Positions 1-9,300 of a DNA stretch of 21,605 nt are shown in pieces. Every line of letters starts with the position of its first letter. Position 1 is the stretch's first letter. A model generated the notes under the pieces. It made no database searches and was not told the origin of the DNA. It was given only the letters and a program-made list of their open reading frames with translations. The stretch comes from Reticulitermes lucifugus (taxonomy: Eukaryota; Arthropoda; Insecta; Blattodea; Rhinotermitidae), in the NCBI GenBank assembly GCA_026260175.1, contig JAKCWW010000255.1, positions 18,870 to 40,474 on the forward strand, given 5' to 3'. The translations under genes and the position numbers were made by a program.

Positions 1-114
1 TTGACTAGCTGAAGACCTGTTAGCTTCCCAAGAAGGACTCTGCTCCATGGAGTTAGTTAGTTAATTACATATTCTGAGTGTGTCTGCATCCTTAGTTATC
101 CAGCATTCAGAGCG

Positions 115-525
115 CATGCGCCTAATATATTGTTGTCTGTGGCCTGTCTGGCTGTACCAAATTTTTCCACATTACCACATAAAGGGCATGATTTTCGGAA
201 GAAAGTTATTGAACATGAAAAGTGTGTTGTGATTTTCTCTGCAACTTTTGTCTGAAACATTTCTTATTCTAGGAAGAATTGGGCCACATGTTATCATAAA
301 TGCACATGTCTTCATGTAAAGTAGCCGTTATTCTTGTCAGATTTTAATGGAACTTGAATGATCTCGACAGATTTTCGAAAAATCCTCAAATATCAAATTT
401 TATGAAAATCCGTTCAGTGGGAGCCGAGTTGTTCAATGCGGACAGACAGACATACAGACAGATATGACGAAGCTAATAGTCATTTTTGGCAATTTTGCGA
501 AAGCTCATAAAAATTCGTGAAACGG
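115..525 (+). repeat. Dispersed repeat, copy A (upstream member of a direct pair)
   Basis: This stretch matches a second copy at 21081-21493 in the same direction, collinearly, with many substitutions and small gaps. Shared anchors in order are GGCCTGTCTGGCTGT (141-155), a shared CTAGGAAGAATT (269-280), the block around CGACAGATTTT near 365, the GAAAATCCGTTCAGTGGGA block near 414-423, a run of GGACAGACAGACA-type tetranucleotides near 439, and CGAAGCTAATAGT near 469. The phrase 'ATGAAAATCCGTTCAGTGG' followed by GACAGACAGA resembles a motif I recall from the non-coding parts of several insect transposable elements, but I cannot name the family. No open frame runs through it. The divergence rules out recent LTRs of a single insertion. 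Boundaries are approximate, set where the alignment fades. Confidence 0.75.
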
Positions 526-699
526 AAACTTATGTTTGACCAGGTCTGTGTTTTTTTCACTAAAATGATGAAACATTGTTCTTTCCTGTTCTGTTCTACT
601 GTTCTGTGAACTACAACATTCCCAAACACACTACTGTTTAAGTAATAATTTAGAAATTCGTAAGTTTGTTTAAGAAGTCAATTATAAATTATTGAGCAA

Positions 700-870
700 G
701 TTAGCTCATGCATTAACACTTCTGGTTTGTATTCGGGACGTGTTTGGTTTGAATCTCGGCTTAGACACTGGCGGCTTTTTGTGTTCCTGTCATTCCCTGC
801 GGGCAATTTCAGAGGTAGTATTCACGGCCACGATAGCTTCTTTCTACATCCCTACGAATTATTGTACACT
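700..870 (+). repeat. tRNA-derived SINE remnant
   Basis: A pol III type 2 internal promoter can be read here. An A-box-like TTAGCTCATGCATTA lies at 701-715 and a B-box-like GGTTTGAATCT at 746-756, about 45 bases apart, as in a tRNA. The sequence between them (CTGGTTTGTATTCGGGACG) looks like the anticodon-arm and variable-loop part of a decayed tRNA. No acceptor stem can be closed after the B box, so this is a SINE head and not a working tRNA gene. The region after the B box would be the SINE body, and its 3' end is not visible. The 87-codon open frame that overlaps it has no recognisable content and is probably incidental. Confidence 0.55.
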
Positions 871-1396
871 AATCTACCATTCGGAACTCGTATTAGTGTC
901 TGAGATAACGACGGTAACATTAAGTAAATCATCAATACGAAAAATTCGTAAGTAAATACAGAAAATTTATCTTTGCTAAGAATTTGGATTTTACGGAATC
1001 GCAATTCCAGAACGGTCTTTAATTTCATTCTTAACGAACATTTTATATGAACTTTTCCCGCTTCTCATGTGTTCTAGGAGATGCGTTAGTACTACCTTGA
1101 GAATGCTGTTGAAATGCCATGTTTTCAGTTCGAATTTAAAACCAAAATCTGGAGAGTTGAAAGAATGGAAAAGAGAAACCTTAATCTACAACAACGGACA
1201 TCGAGCCATAAGTTCAGAAATTCATGCTAAATGTGCATTTAGACTTACGGAATGCAGAAACTACAAAATGTAGCGCGGTACGTGTACCTTAATAAACACA
1301 GTCCGTTACGGAACATCTCGCAGTAGCAACTGCTTTATACGGCCTTAAGTAACAGTCACAGATGGTTTTAAATATGTTCCAGAATAATTGTTTACC

Positions 1397-1423
1397 AATA
1401 TATATATATACATACATATATGT
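1397..1423. repeat. AT-rich dinucleotide microsatellite
   Basis: An interrupted TA array merges into CATACATATATG. It is short and imperfect. Confidence 0.85.
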
Positions 1424-1610
1424 AGAAATTGAAAATATGTAACAAATTAGCTTACATAATAGATGTTTTTGGATCTTATCCTGTAATTAATAATGGCCAG
1501 TGGTGCTTAATAATATGCAATGATAGGCCAGTAGTTCTTGCAGTTCAGTCGTCATGATGCTTTAGGATGCGCGGACGGTGCAGTTTGTTCTTGGTTTTCG
1601 TAGATGGCGA

Positions 1611-1636
1611 TGTGTTTGTGTGTATGTGTGTGTGTA
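1611..1636. repeat. TG/CA dinucleotide microsatellite
   Basis: TG-rich run interrupted by TTTG and TATG, ending just before AGTCG. Confidence 0.85.
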
Positions 1637-3234
1637 GTCGTACTTTTGCCTGAAGTCTAGGATTTTATTTATCTCCCATCACTTTGAAACAATTTCGGTC
1701 TCAGAAGAACTAAGTAAGCAACGGATTTTTTTGAAATGCTCTTTCCAATGCGTCCATCCTCTGAGATAGCGTCCCATATCGGGCCATGACCTGTGCCATG
1801 TCCTGTGTGAAGAGGGATAATAATGATTGTATTTTATAAATTGGTTGTAGAAACATCAGATGAATAGTCATGCAGCGCAGCTCATGAAGAAGTAACAGAA
1901 CAAATACAGGAATGAATGTTGAAAATTAACAGAAACTTTTGGCCTATCCCCTCTTATCTATTGTTTCGCACACAACACGTGCATTGATCCACCCTTGTGT
2001 TTTGTAACCATTGACGGTTTCGCTGAATTTACGCGCTTTGAACAATTTTCTAAGCACAAGCTAAGTATCTAAACACCGTACACGGCCTTTGTTACTCGCA
2101 TTGAGAAGGGTATAAATGTAACATGAAAGCAAAACTGGTGGAAGGGGCGCGTGCGAATGGAGAAGAGGAAAGAAATTAAGTGCGTCTGAAGATAAATTAC
2201 TGATCCAGTTAACTTCTAGATAAAATATGTGATTTAACAGCAGGCTGATGAGTCGTATACTGGGTTGAGTGCCTTCAGATTTCGATTCTTCTCAGCCGCT
2301 TCAGAGACATGTTGGTATTGTAGGTCTGTCTTGTATTGCATCATGGGTACTTGGTTTTAAACCTCATTCGATTCAACATTCATGATCAACCTAACGTTCA
2401 ATATTTGTCTCACTATAACTGTAACTAAATTTTGTTGTCTGATATTCAGTAAAGAATCACGCCTTTGTTCGAGATTATTTGATTCTGTCAGGTATGTGCA
2501 GGGCATTCTTCCAGAATGGCACTCATTCTGGTTTTTCCTATATTCACTTTTCGGTAGTCTAAGTGTACTACCCACATTTTATCGACAGCCGGCCTTTATT
2601 TTCCCGCACTTTTGGCAGCAGTATTCTTCTCTGTTATATTGTGGAGCAAATTATGTAACAAAATTGTCATGACAGCACGTAATATGTATTAAGGAGGAGT
2701 ATTTTTCGTTCAAGTTCCGTTTTCTGCTTCGAGGTTAAAAGCTTTCCGTTTCTAGACATGGTTTTACATTCTTTTTACTCTCTACTCTAAGATCTTGATA
2801 ATTTTCCGATGCATGGAGGTTTGCGTTTATTCAGTGTTCCTTTTAAAATTATTTAAGTATGTGGTTGCCATTTGTTCTAAACTACGATTTTGGCTTTGAC
2901 AGTTACTGGAATGGGGGAGCCAGCATGCGGCGTAGTACATTTAATCAACAAAGTTTCTCGAAAAGTGAAGGTCTAATATGTAGTTTATTTACTAGATGAG
3001 CAACTGTTAGATTCTCACAAAGAAGTGTTTTCCTTAGGAATTAGTAAGTCTTTGTGGTTTATGAATATACGTGTTGAAATCATTCTTATGCACTTAAATA
3101 AAAAGGACATGACTTTTCAGGTTGTAGTCTTGTGAGATTTCACATCATGTGGTGTTGTAATTTGATATCACCTTTCGGAGGAATGTGCTGTGTCCATTTT
3201 TCAGGGTTAAGGATTTTTGTCCCAGTAGACTTTA

Positions 3235-3315
3235 GTCAATAGAGACGGACAGGAGGAAAATTTAATCACTCTTATACAGATCATGTACACTTTAAAACGT
3301 GATTCCCCTTTCACT
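3235..3315 (+). repeat. Left terminal inverted repeat of the TA-flanked element
   Basis: It begins GTCAATAGAGACGGACAGG and pairs with 3873-3953. Conservation is highest over bases 10-30 and around TTTAAAAC, and fades after about 80 bases. Confidence 0.75.
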
Positions 3316-3660
3316 TCGTGTGTTTGGACCTGTCTTGAACACTAAAGCTGGAGGCAGCCTGTTTTCCCGAAACGTCAGTTTTAACCCACAAACACTCTAC
3401 CGTGTCCAGATACCAGAAGACTACAATCTGAAAAATCTCCACTTGGAAGACCTGGAAAATTATATCAGTGACGAGACTGCTTAGGTACATTTTTGTTAAA
3501 AGAAAGCTCGTGACAGCGAGAAGACTGAATGAGTACCGTGGAATTGGCTTTCTGAAGAGTCTATGCACCCAGTGGCTTTGTTAATTATGTGTCATTTGTT
3601 TTGTCATTCCATGTAAGGCTCTCAGAGTTGTGTTAAGTGTTGAATTTAAACTTTATGGAA

Positions 3661-3680
3661 ATGTATATATATATATATAC
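3661..3680. repeat. TA microsatellite inside the TA-flanked element
   Basis: ATG followed by an uninterrupted TA run of about eight units, in the interior of the 3235-3953 element. Confidence 0.85.
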
Positions 3681-3872
3681 AAAAATTATGCAAATATGTA
3701 TACATAAATATATGAGAGGGTATTATGCTTATGTAGATAAAAAGAATCATATGATTAAGATGACGATCCTTGCAGGGGATTTGGAATTAACTACTTTCAA
3801 TTTTAGTTCTAGATTCTGCTTAATCGATGTAATTATTTCGTGAGTCGGCATTCTTATGCATACGGAGACATT

Positions 3873-3953
3873 TGTGAGCGTGGGACCATGTTTTAAAATG
3901 TACACCCTTTATATAAGAGGGGTTAGATTTTCCTCCTGTCCGTCCCTAGGGAC
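3873..3953 (-). repeat. Right terminal inverted repeat of the TA-flanked element
   Basis: Read on the minus strand it begins GTCCCTAGGGACGGACAGG and matches the left end without gaps through TTTAAAAC. The CTAGGG in its first ten bases differs from the left end (AATAGA), so the ends have decayed independently. Confidence 0.75.
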
Positions 3954-3955
3954 TA

Positions 3956-5111
3956 GCGCATTAATCACATCCAGAGAATGGCACACAGGAAAAGGGGCGT
4001 CTGGGGGCTCTGTCGTTGCTATGACAACCTAGAGAAATCTAATAGGGAGGACTCTCCTTCCACCCATACTGTACCCCCACACCTTCTTTCCTCATACCAT
4101 ACCCCCATCCCCAAAGCTCCAAATTGTCTGAATTATCATTTCAAAATGCAAAGAAAATATAGGACTGTGAAATGGGTTTTAATTGCCAGGGGAGTTTTAG
4201 AGACAGACGCAGTTTTTGAAGGATAGGGTGTGATGAGGGGGTGGAGACGCGACAGAGTTTATGCGATGCTCAAGGCGCGGCGCGTACGTCCCACGAATTA
4301 GACTGATAAGATGTTAAGAAGGAAGCTGTATTTCAACTACAGCGAACATTAAAGTTCTTGAATTGCTCACATGGATGCCAGCCTTTTTTATTTTACCGTA
4401 ATAGTATATTTCTTGTTTGTTCCCTGTTATTTGTTGGAAATGCTTAAATTAATTGTTCCTTTATTTTATCTGGCAAGTGTAATTTGTCACTTCCCACAGA
4501 TATTCCACCGCGCGTTGAGCTGTCGGCTGGGTGGGCTACGTTAATGCGATAACCGAGCCGACAGGAAGTGGCAACCGGTAGTCGTCACATAAAATAATAT
4601 TCTGTAGGTATTAAGCAGAGTTTTGTTATGAAGTAATGTTTTGTAATATGCAGTCACTTGTACAAACGTAAGGTTCGTTTAATTACGCACTTTCAATTCC
4701 GTAGGCTATAATATGGCGTTCCAAAAATGTAATAATTTTTACACCGATAGTTGACTGTTATTTTTGGTGCTTAACACTTCACATGAACAAACTGCGGAAA
4801 AAAGGATACGACTGAGAAGTAACTGAAAATCTAAGAATGCGCGTATGGTGCAGGCCTATTTTAAGTAATTTGCTCCGTGGTACTTCATATTTTTCCTATT
4901 AATGAAATTGTGAAGAACGAAGCACGTAACGGCCATAAATGACCGTGATGAATAATATAATGTTGGGCCTATTTCCATTTTTACGCTCAGAGATTATCAC
5001 GTCGTCAAACCTGCGTGCTTGTTTGGTTGGTGATGAAATGTCTCTTCATTTCCAGGCAACCGTGTTCAGAGGTGCGGTAATTATCTTGACTACAGAGTAT
5101 CCAATTTAATA
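3956..5111. other. Gene-free stretch with a C-rich segment
   Basis: Positions 4055-4110 are C/T-rich on the plus strand (repeated ACCCCCA and CCATACC). An open frame of 82 codons overlaps this segment, but it is proline/threonine-rich only because of the base composition and shows no domain. Apart from the stem structure at 4485-4573 I see nothing further. Confidence 0.5.
4485..4573. repeat. Interrupted inverted repeat
   Basis: TGTCGGCTGGGT (4521-4532) pairs with ACCGAGCCGACA (4552-4563) with one mismatch. The outer flanks pair too: TGTCACTTCC (4485-4494) with GGAAGTGGCA (4564-4573), with one mismatch. The left half carries 26 extra bases (4495-4520) between the two stem segments while the right half is contiguous. 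That pattern suggests a foldback of about 22 bp that later gained an insertion on one side. Confidence 0.5.
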
Positions 5112-5196
5112 GCAGACTGGTTTCCATAAGGTATTACGGAAAGCTTCCTGCAGCACGTGCCAAAATTGCTGTAACAGGTTACGGAAACCAGTCTAC
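5112..5196. repeat. Short inverted repeat, possible miniature element
   Basis: GCAGACTGGTTTCCATAA (5112-5129) is the inverted copy of TTACGGAAACCAGTCTAC (5179-5196), with two mismatches in 18. About 49 bases separate the arms. An extra TTACGGAAA-like copy lies just inside the left arm (5134-5142). It could be a very short MITE or the stem of a decayed foldback. No target duplication is evident. Confidence 0.45.
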
Positions 5197-6620
5197 TCTT
5201 AAAGTGTACATATTCTGTATAATAACCATTTCGTTATCCCTTATGGCTGGCACCTGCTAATAGAGTTTAAGAAACGAGAAGTAATTCAGTTTCCAGTGGC
5301 CAGTGACCGACTCATGACCAATATCGAAAATTCAGGGCGAAGGCAATGAAGTTGAAGTGCATCGTCAAATGCGTTAAACCTGTTTGGAAGGGGATGATAT
5401 AGCAGCTGATAACATTTAGAATAGGAAGTAAATGAGCAGAAAGGCGCCAAGCAAATTTACTAAGAAGCACTTCTGCTCGCCGTCTCTCACTCATTCGGGT
5501 ACGGGCGCGATATTTCGATTTGAATCCTCATGAGGAGGACTCTTGGTGAATATTTAGATGGTGATTGTATGTGAAGGAAAAGGGGTAGAAAGAAGATGCG
5601 GTGGGAAGAGAGAGAAGCAAGTAGTCTATATAGGGCTAATCTTGGGCATTATTCATGTGGGGGCTTTCTCGAGCTAATAACACACGAAGTCGAGGGAAGG
5701 TCCATGGGGGAATGGAAAGCGAGAGAGATGGAAATAAAAGAGGATGGCTGTATGAGAATGACATAGATGAAGAAAGTAGAAGAGAAAGAGGTTAGATGTA
5801 TTCATTCTTCTTCAGCAAGTATCTCATCCTACCTTTTCTTGTTTTATTCCTTATGCTTCTTCTTGAGGCCGGTGCCGACTCCTGCTTTCTGGGTGCAGCA
5901 CATTGATGCATTTCGGGAATAGTATAGAGAAATGAATATAGAAGACAGAAGTAACGTAGAAGCCATATTCCCTCCCACCAACATCACCACTACCAACACC
6001 TCACCCTTCAAAAAAGTCTCTTCGCACACAGGTCCCACAGTTCTGCTGCCGCTGCTGCCTTGAAAACTCCGATAATTTACATTCCGCGCCTTAGAATTAG
6101 GTTCTTCACTGTGAAGCGGTGGTGGTGAGGATATGTACTTTTTTTTTTACTTCAAATGCAAAAAGTTTTCCTTCTCATTTTTTCTTCCGTCTCCTTCACT
6201 TCTCGCCTCTTACAGCCTCCTCATCAGAACTCCTGAGCCTCATAACATCCATCTCTTAGTTCTGTCGACAAGTCCAAACCGGTAATGTAACATCTACAGC
6301 CCCCTGTAATGAGAATTATTCTGCTCATGTGTAGGTGTATATGTCTAAGGACGAGGTGAGAAATCTTTTGTGTGATTAAAAAAGACGGCATCGTGTTTCT
6401 AGCATTTATCCAAGATTAAAGACCACACGCCATTTTGCATCAGGTTACACGCACTCGTACTCTACTCGTGACATATGTATTTATTTTAATGATACATATA
6501 ATTGTCCATAGGTCATGTTGAAAATTTAATATTGGTTTAGTGCCCAAGCTTCTCAATTACTGAATAACTTGGTTTATTATCCAGGTCCCATTATTCTTTT
6601 AATAACACAACATCAAAAAC
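5197..6620. other. Gene-free stretch with strong strand asymmetry
   Basis: Roughly 5565-5800 is purine-rich on the plus strand (GGAAGAGAGAGAAG-type runs). Roughly 5805-6240 is pyrimidine-rich in many places (CTTCTTCT, CCTCCCACCA, TTTTTTTTTAC, CTTCCGTCTCC). The only minus-strand frame here, 64 codons at 5844-6038, ends in a lysine-rich tail and has no recognised domain. I treat it as incidental. Confidence 0.5.
5500..5560 (+). repeat. Possible SINE fragment (B-box-like sequence only)
   Basis: CGATTTGAATCCTCATGAGG at 5516-5535 resembles a pol III B box, with ATTCGGGTACGGGCGCG before it as in the tRNA-derived heads of SINEs. A convincing A box about 40-50 bases upstream is not present, so this is a weak call. 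Confidence 0.25.
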
Positions 6621-6691
6621 AGCATCACCACCACCACCAACAACAATAATAATAACTACTACTACTACTTCTACTTCTGCTACTACTACTG

Positions 6692-6738
<47 letters not shown>
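6621..6738. repeat. Compound trinucleotide microsatellite
   Basis: The array passes through CAC, CAA, AAT and then a long ACT tract with a few TTCT and TGCT interruptions. The ACT part alone covers most of 6654-6738. It ends about 100 bases before the SINE that follows. Confidence 0.95.
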
Positions 6739-6837
6739 GGTCTTCAACAGTTGGGCTTAAACCCAGTTCTCATATTTGCTACCTGCCGCTTATTTGAAAC
6801 CAGAATCGTAAACCGTAAAGTGAAGACCATTTGTTTA

Positions 6838-7088
6838 ATTAGTATTAGCGTAGTTAAGGGCTGTGCCATGGTTCTGGCTGTTAGTCGCCTGCCTGTCACC
6901 ACGGAGGCCCAGGTTCGATCACAGGTCACTCTGTTTTGGATTTATGTTATCCAAAATGGCTGTGGGACAGGTGTTTCTTCTAATACTTCGGCTTGCCCCT
7001 GTCAGTATTATTCTACAAACGCTCCATACTCACTCTTCATCTGTCATAAACGTTATACCATGTTAGTAATTATCAGCATCGTTATGTA
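6838..7088 (+). repeat. tRNA-derived SINE
   Basis: An A-box-like TAGCGTAGTTAAGG lies at 6846-6859 and a B-box GGTTCGATCAC at 6912-6922. CCTGCCTGTCACCACGGAGG lies just before the B box, as in tRNA-derived insect SINE heads. The spacing of 66 bases is longer than in a plain tRNA, so the head probably carries a small insertion. The body after the B box contains GCCCCTGTCAGTATTATTC followed by ACAAACGCTCCATACTCACTC. I recall a similar body from insect SINEs that contain 'CCTGTCATTATCATTCCACC...CTCC', but this is memory and not a search. A 112-codon frame spans the whole element and is probably not a gene. The 3' boundary is approximate. Confidence 0.65.
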
Positions 7089-7350
7089 ACACACTGCAAA
7101 GAAAACAAAGTTTTCCTTATGCTTAAATAGCTGCCGTAAAAACATATGAGGGAGTGAAGGAAAAGTTCAACACATTCGTAACTTCGGTGGTTGGATTTAA
7201 ATGTTTAGCTTCACGATCCTTCAATTTTACCCCGGGAAAAAGCCCGCTGTACTCATTGGATAGGAGACTCAGTGGGTACCGGACGTAGAACTGAAGAAAC
7301 AAGTCCGTGCCTTTGCAGTAAATGGAACACCGGTTGTCAAGACTCTAGAT

Positions 7351-7641
7351 CAGGGTTTCTGAAACTATGGTAAGAGTACCACTACTGGTACGCCACCCAT
7401 TATTTACTGGTATGCGGCCTGAGTAAAAAATCGAAATATGCAAAAGGATAAAAATTTTAAAAAATAAAACATAAGCCGCATATATTTTCTTATACGTAGC
7501 GTTGCTGGCGACATTATATAACTCATCTCCGCTGTCATTTTTTCCAATTTCAGCTTTTTATTTCAAAACAAAAATGGTGGTACAATGAAATTGTTAAATT
7601 ACATTTAGTGCTACACCAGCGAAATAGTTTGAGAATCCCTG
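7351..7641. mobile_element. 291-bp non-autonomous hAT-type element (MITE)
   Basis: The left end CAGGGTTTCTGAAACTAT and the right end ATAGTTTGAGAATCCCTG are inverted copies with 16 of 18 bases matching. The CAGGG.TTCTCAAACT pattern is the classic terminus of many animal hAT transposons. The flanking octamers are CTCTAGAT (7343-7350) and GTCTACAA (7642-7649), matching at 5 of 8 positions around a shared TCTA core. That fits a decayed 8-bp hAT target duplication. The interior is AT-rich with stops in all frames, so no transposase is encoded. Seven of the eight bases of the right target duplication precede the microsatellite that starts at about 7648. Confidence 0.85.
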
Positions 7642-7647
7642 GTCTAC

Positions 7648-7718
7648 AAGAAGAAGAAGAATAAGAATAAGAATAAGAATAAGAATAAGAATATGATAAT
7701 AATGATGATGATGATGAT
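7648..7718. repeat. AAG, AAGAAT and ATG compound microsatellite
   Basis: The array starts as AAG repeats, becomes a five- to six-unit AAGAAT/AATAAG array and ends as TGATAATAATGATGATG. It begins at the right target-duplication edge of the hAT-type element. Confidence 0.95.
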
Positions 7719-8688
7719 CTCATTGTTTACGTGAGGAACGAGAAAATTTGTTATCTGTGAAGTGGCATCACATGTGTGCTTTAAAGCTACAGGGAAACCA
7801 ATTCAAGGTACATCGTCTCCGGACTTTTGTCTCACGTTGACTTGAAGCACTAGTGCTCTCGCGAACTGCCGCCGAATTTAGGAGAGATTTGTTTTTCCAA
7901 AATACTCCAATTGTTGAGTGACATATTCAGAATTACTTGGTACACATAGAAAGAGCACCAAACTATAATTAGCGCGATATAATGCAATATAATTCTAAAA
8001 TTGCTTGCTAAATACTTTATTTAAAATTAATTATTTAAAACTACTTTCAGTTTGAAATTACTATTAACTTCACACTAGGCTAACTTTAATTTTCGGGGGT
8101 GCATTTTCTCAACATGGAATGGTCTATCTAAAGACATATCGCCGTTAATCTGTCTGAAGTGCCTCTGACGTTAAAATTGTGTCAACACGGGAGGAAATGG
8201 ACGTTTAAATAGAAGGTTTTGCACCACATTAAGGTAAGTAGTTAACAAGTAAGGATTTAAATTGTAGCTTGCTGATATACATTGTGCTCGCAGTTTAGTG
8301 AAGGTTTCAATGGCTAATAAAAGCATTATGCGCGAATAGTGTAATTATTTTCTTTGACGTTCTGTTGTATCCATAATGTAATCTAAGGTATAGGAACTCA
8401 ATTTCCTGTTGTATTCTGTGTATGTAGAATAATATTCAGGCACTTTCCGGAGTATTGCATTCTCTGTGAACCCTAGGTTTCGGTACATGCGGCCTATGAA
8501 TTGTTTTGACATATTTTTGTGGTCACATTAATTGGTGAGTTCGGAACTGTTTGAGCCTAAAGCCAACAAGCAGTCGAAGCTTACACGGGGAGCGAAAATG
8601 AATGCGTTTTTGACAGAGAAATATAGAACAAGATTCTTCACGTAATGGAAATGAGATGCATACGAAGTATTAAAGGAACTATATATAG
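7719..8688. other. AT-rich gene-free stretch
   Basis: Positions 7960-8090 are particularly AT-rich (TTTAAAATTAATTATTTAAAA). I find no frame of note, no repeat match to the rest of the window and no RNA gene. Confidence 0.5.
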
Positions 8689-8792
8689 TAAGGGTAAACG
8701 AGAGGGTTAATATTATCGACCCCTTTTATTACAGTTCTGCTCCTACTGTTATAAGGGCGTTAGATTAAGCGACTCTGCTCACGTCTCCCTTA
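8689..8792. repeat. Imperfect foldback of about 100 bp
   Basis: Arms at 8689-8735 and 8745-8792 pair imperfectly. The inner stem CCCTTTTATTACAGT pairs with ACTGTTATAAGGG with a small bulge, around a loop of nine bases. Pairing continues outwards through a TTAAT block to TAAGGG/CCCTTA at the ends, with gaps. It is a plausible decayed MITE but shows no clear target duplication. Confidence 0.4.
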
Positions 8793-9300
8793 GCTTCTAC
8801 CCCTATCACCCTTACCCCAATTTTATAACGCCACTTCATTGAACCACAGAGCGTAAAATCCATCGATTCCTTAACATGAGGGTGTCTTTCATTTCAGAGT
8901 TCCAGTTTTCGTTTCAGAAATATTTCGAGAAAAGGAATAGTGGATATTAATATGTTATAATTACGGGACGTAGTCGTGGCAAACCTAAATGAACAGTGTT
9001 AAATCATTACGATGCATTCCACTTGCTATTCTGGAAGATTTTAACTGCATTTTTTCTTAAAATACAGTCATATTCGTGATTATTTTGAAACTTAATTCTT
9101 ATTACTTTTATCCCGGCAAAATGTAATTACGGTAACTTTCGAGTGTGGGGTTTCAAGCATGATTTTGGTAATGAGGTAATATTCTTACGTGCTGGTCCAA
9201 GCCTGGCGTTTCTCCCTCAGAAGTTCAGAGCCATCCAGAAGAGATCATTCTTACAGATTATGCCTTGTGCTTGGTTTCACGCTTCTGCCGCAATGTAGAT

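Larger units (their letters stand above)
871..3232. other. Intergenic or intronic stretch without supported genes
   Basis: Apart from two microsatellites I see nothing supportable in this 2.4 kb. Open frames on both strands are under 100 codons, lack recognisable motifs and are of the length expected by chance in AT-rich DNA. Scattered AATAAA and TATAAA strings occur but have no gene context. Confidence 0.6.
3235..3953. mobile_element. 719-bp non-autonomous inverted-repeat DNA transposon flanked by TA
   Basis: The two ends are inverted copies of each other over about 80 bases: 3235-3315 on the left and 3873-3953 on the right. Reading inwards, both share GACGGACAGGAGGAAAAT, then CTCTTATA, then TGTACA.TTTAAAAC, with no gap in the aligned part. 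The outermost bases are GTC...GAC, and each side is flanked by the dinucleotide TA (3233-3234 and 3954-3955), the target duplication expected of Tc1/mariner-type elements. The interior of about 560 bases has no transposase-like frame, so the element must have been moved in trans. It contains a TA microsatellite (3661-3680) and, at 3361-3432, a diverged copy of the module found in the palindrome at 9.4 kb. TIR length and a TA target fit a mariner-like MITE; the exact superfamily is inferred. Confidence 0.75.

Noticed and set aside
115..128. GCATGCGCCTAATA shared with the region near 11797-11810
   Set aside because: A single shared 14-mer is expected by chance in about 21 kb, and the flanks do not align.
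2245..2252. CTGATGAG as a hammerhead ribozyme core
   Set aside because: No GAAA after a stem II and no closing stems I and III are present.
2382..2672. 96-codon hydrophobic open frame as a possible small membrane protein
   Set aside because: It overlaps an equally open frame on the other strand, has no recognisable motif, and its F/L/S-rich composition is what AT-rich DNA gives by chance.
6751..7089. 112-codon open frame as a gene
   Set aside because: It lies across the SINE at 6838-7088, including its A and B boxes, so the frame is incidental.
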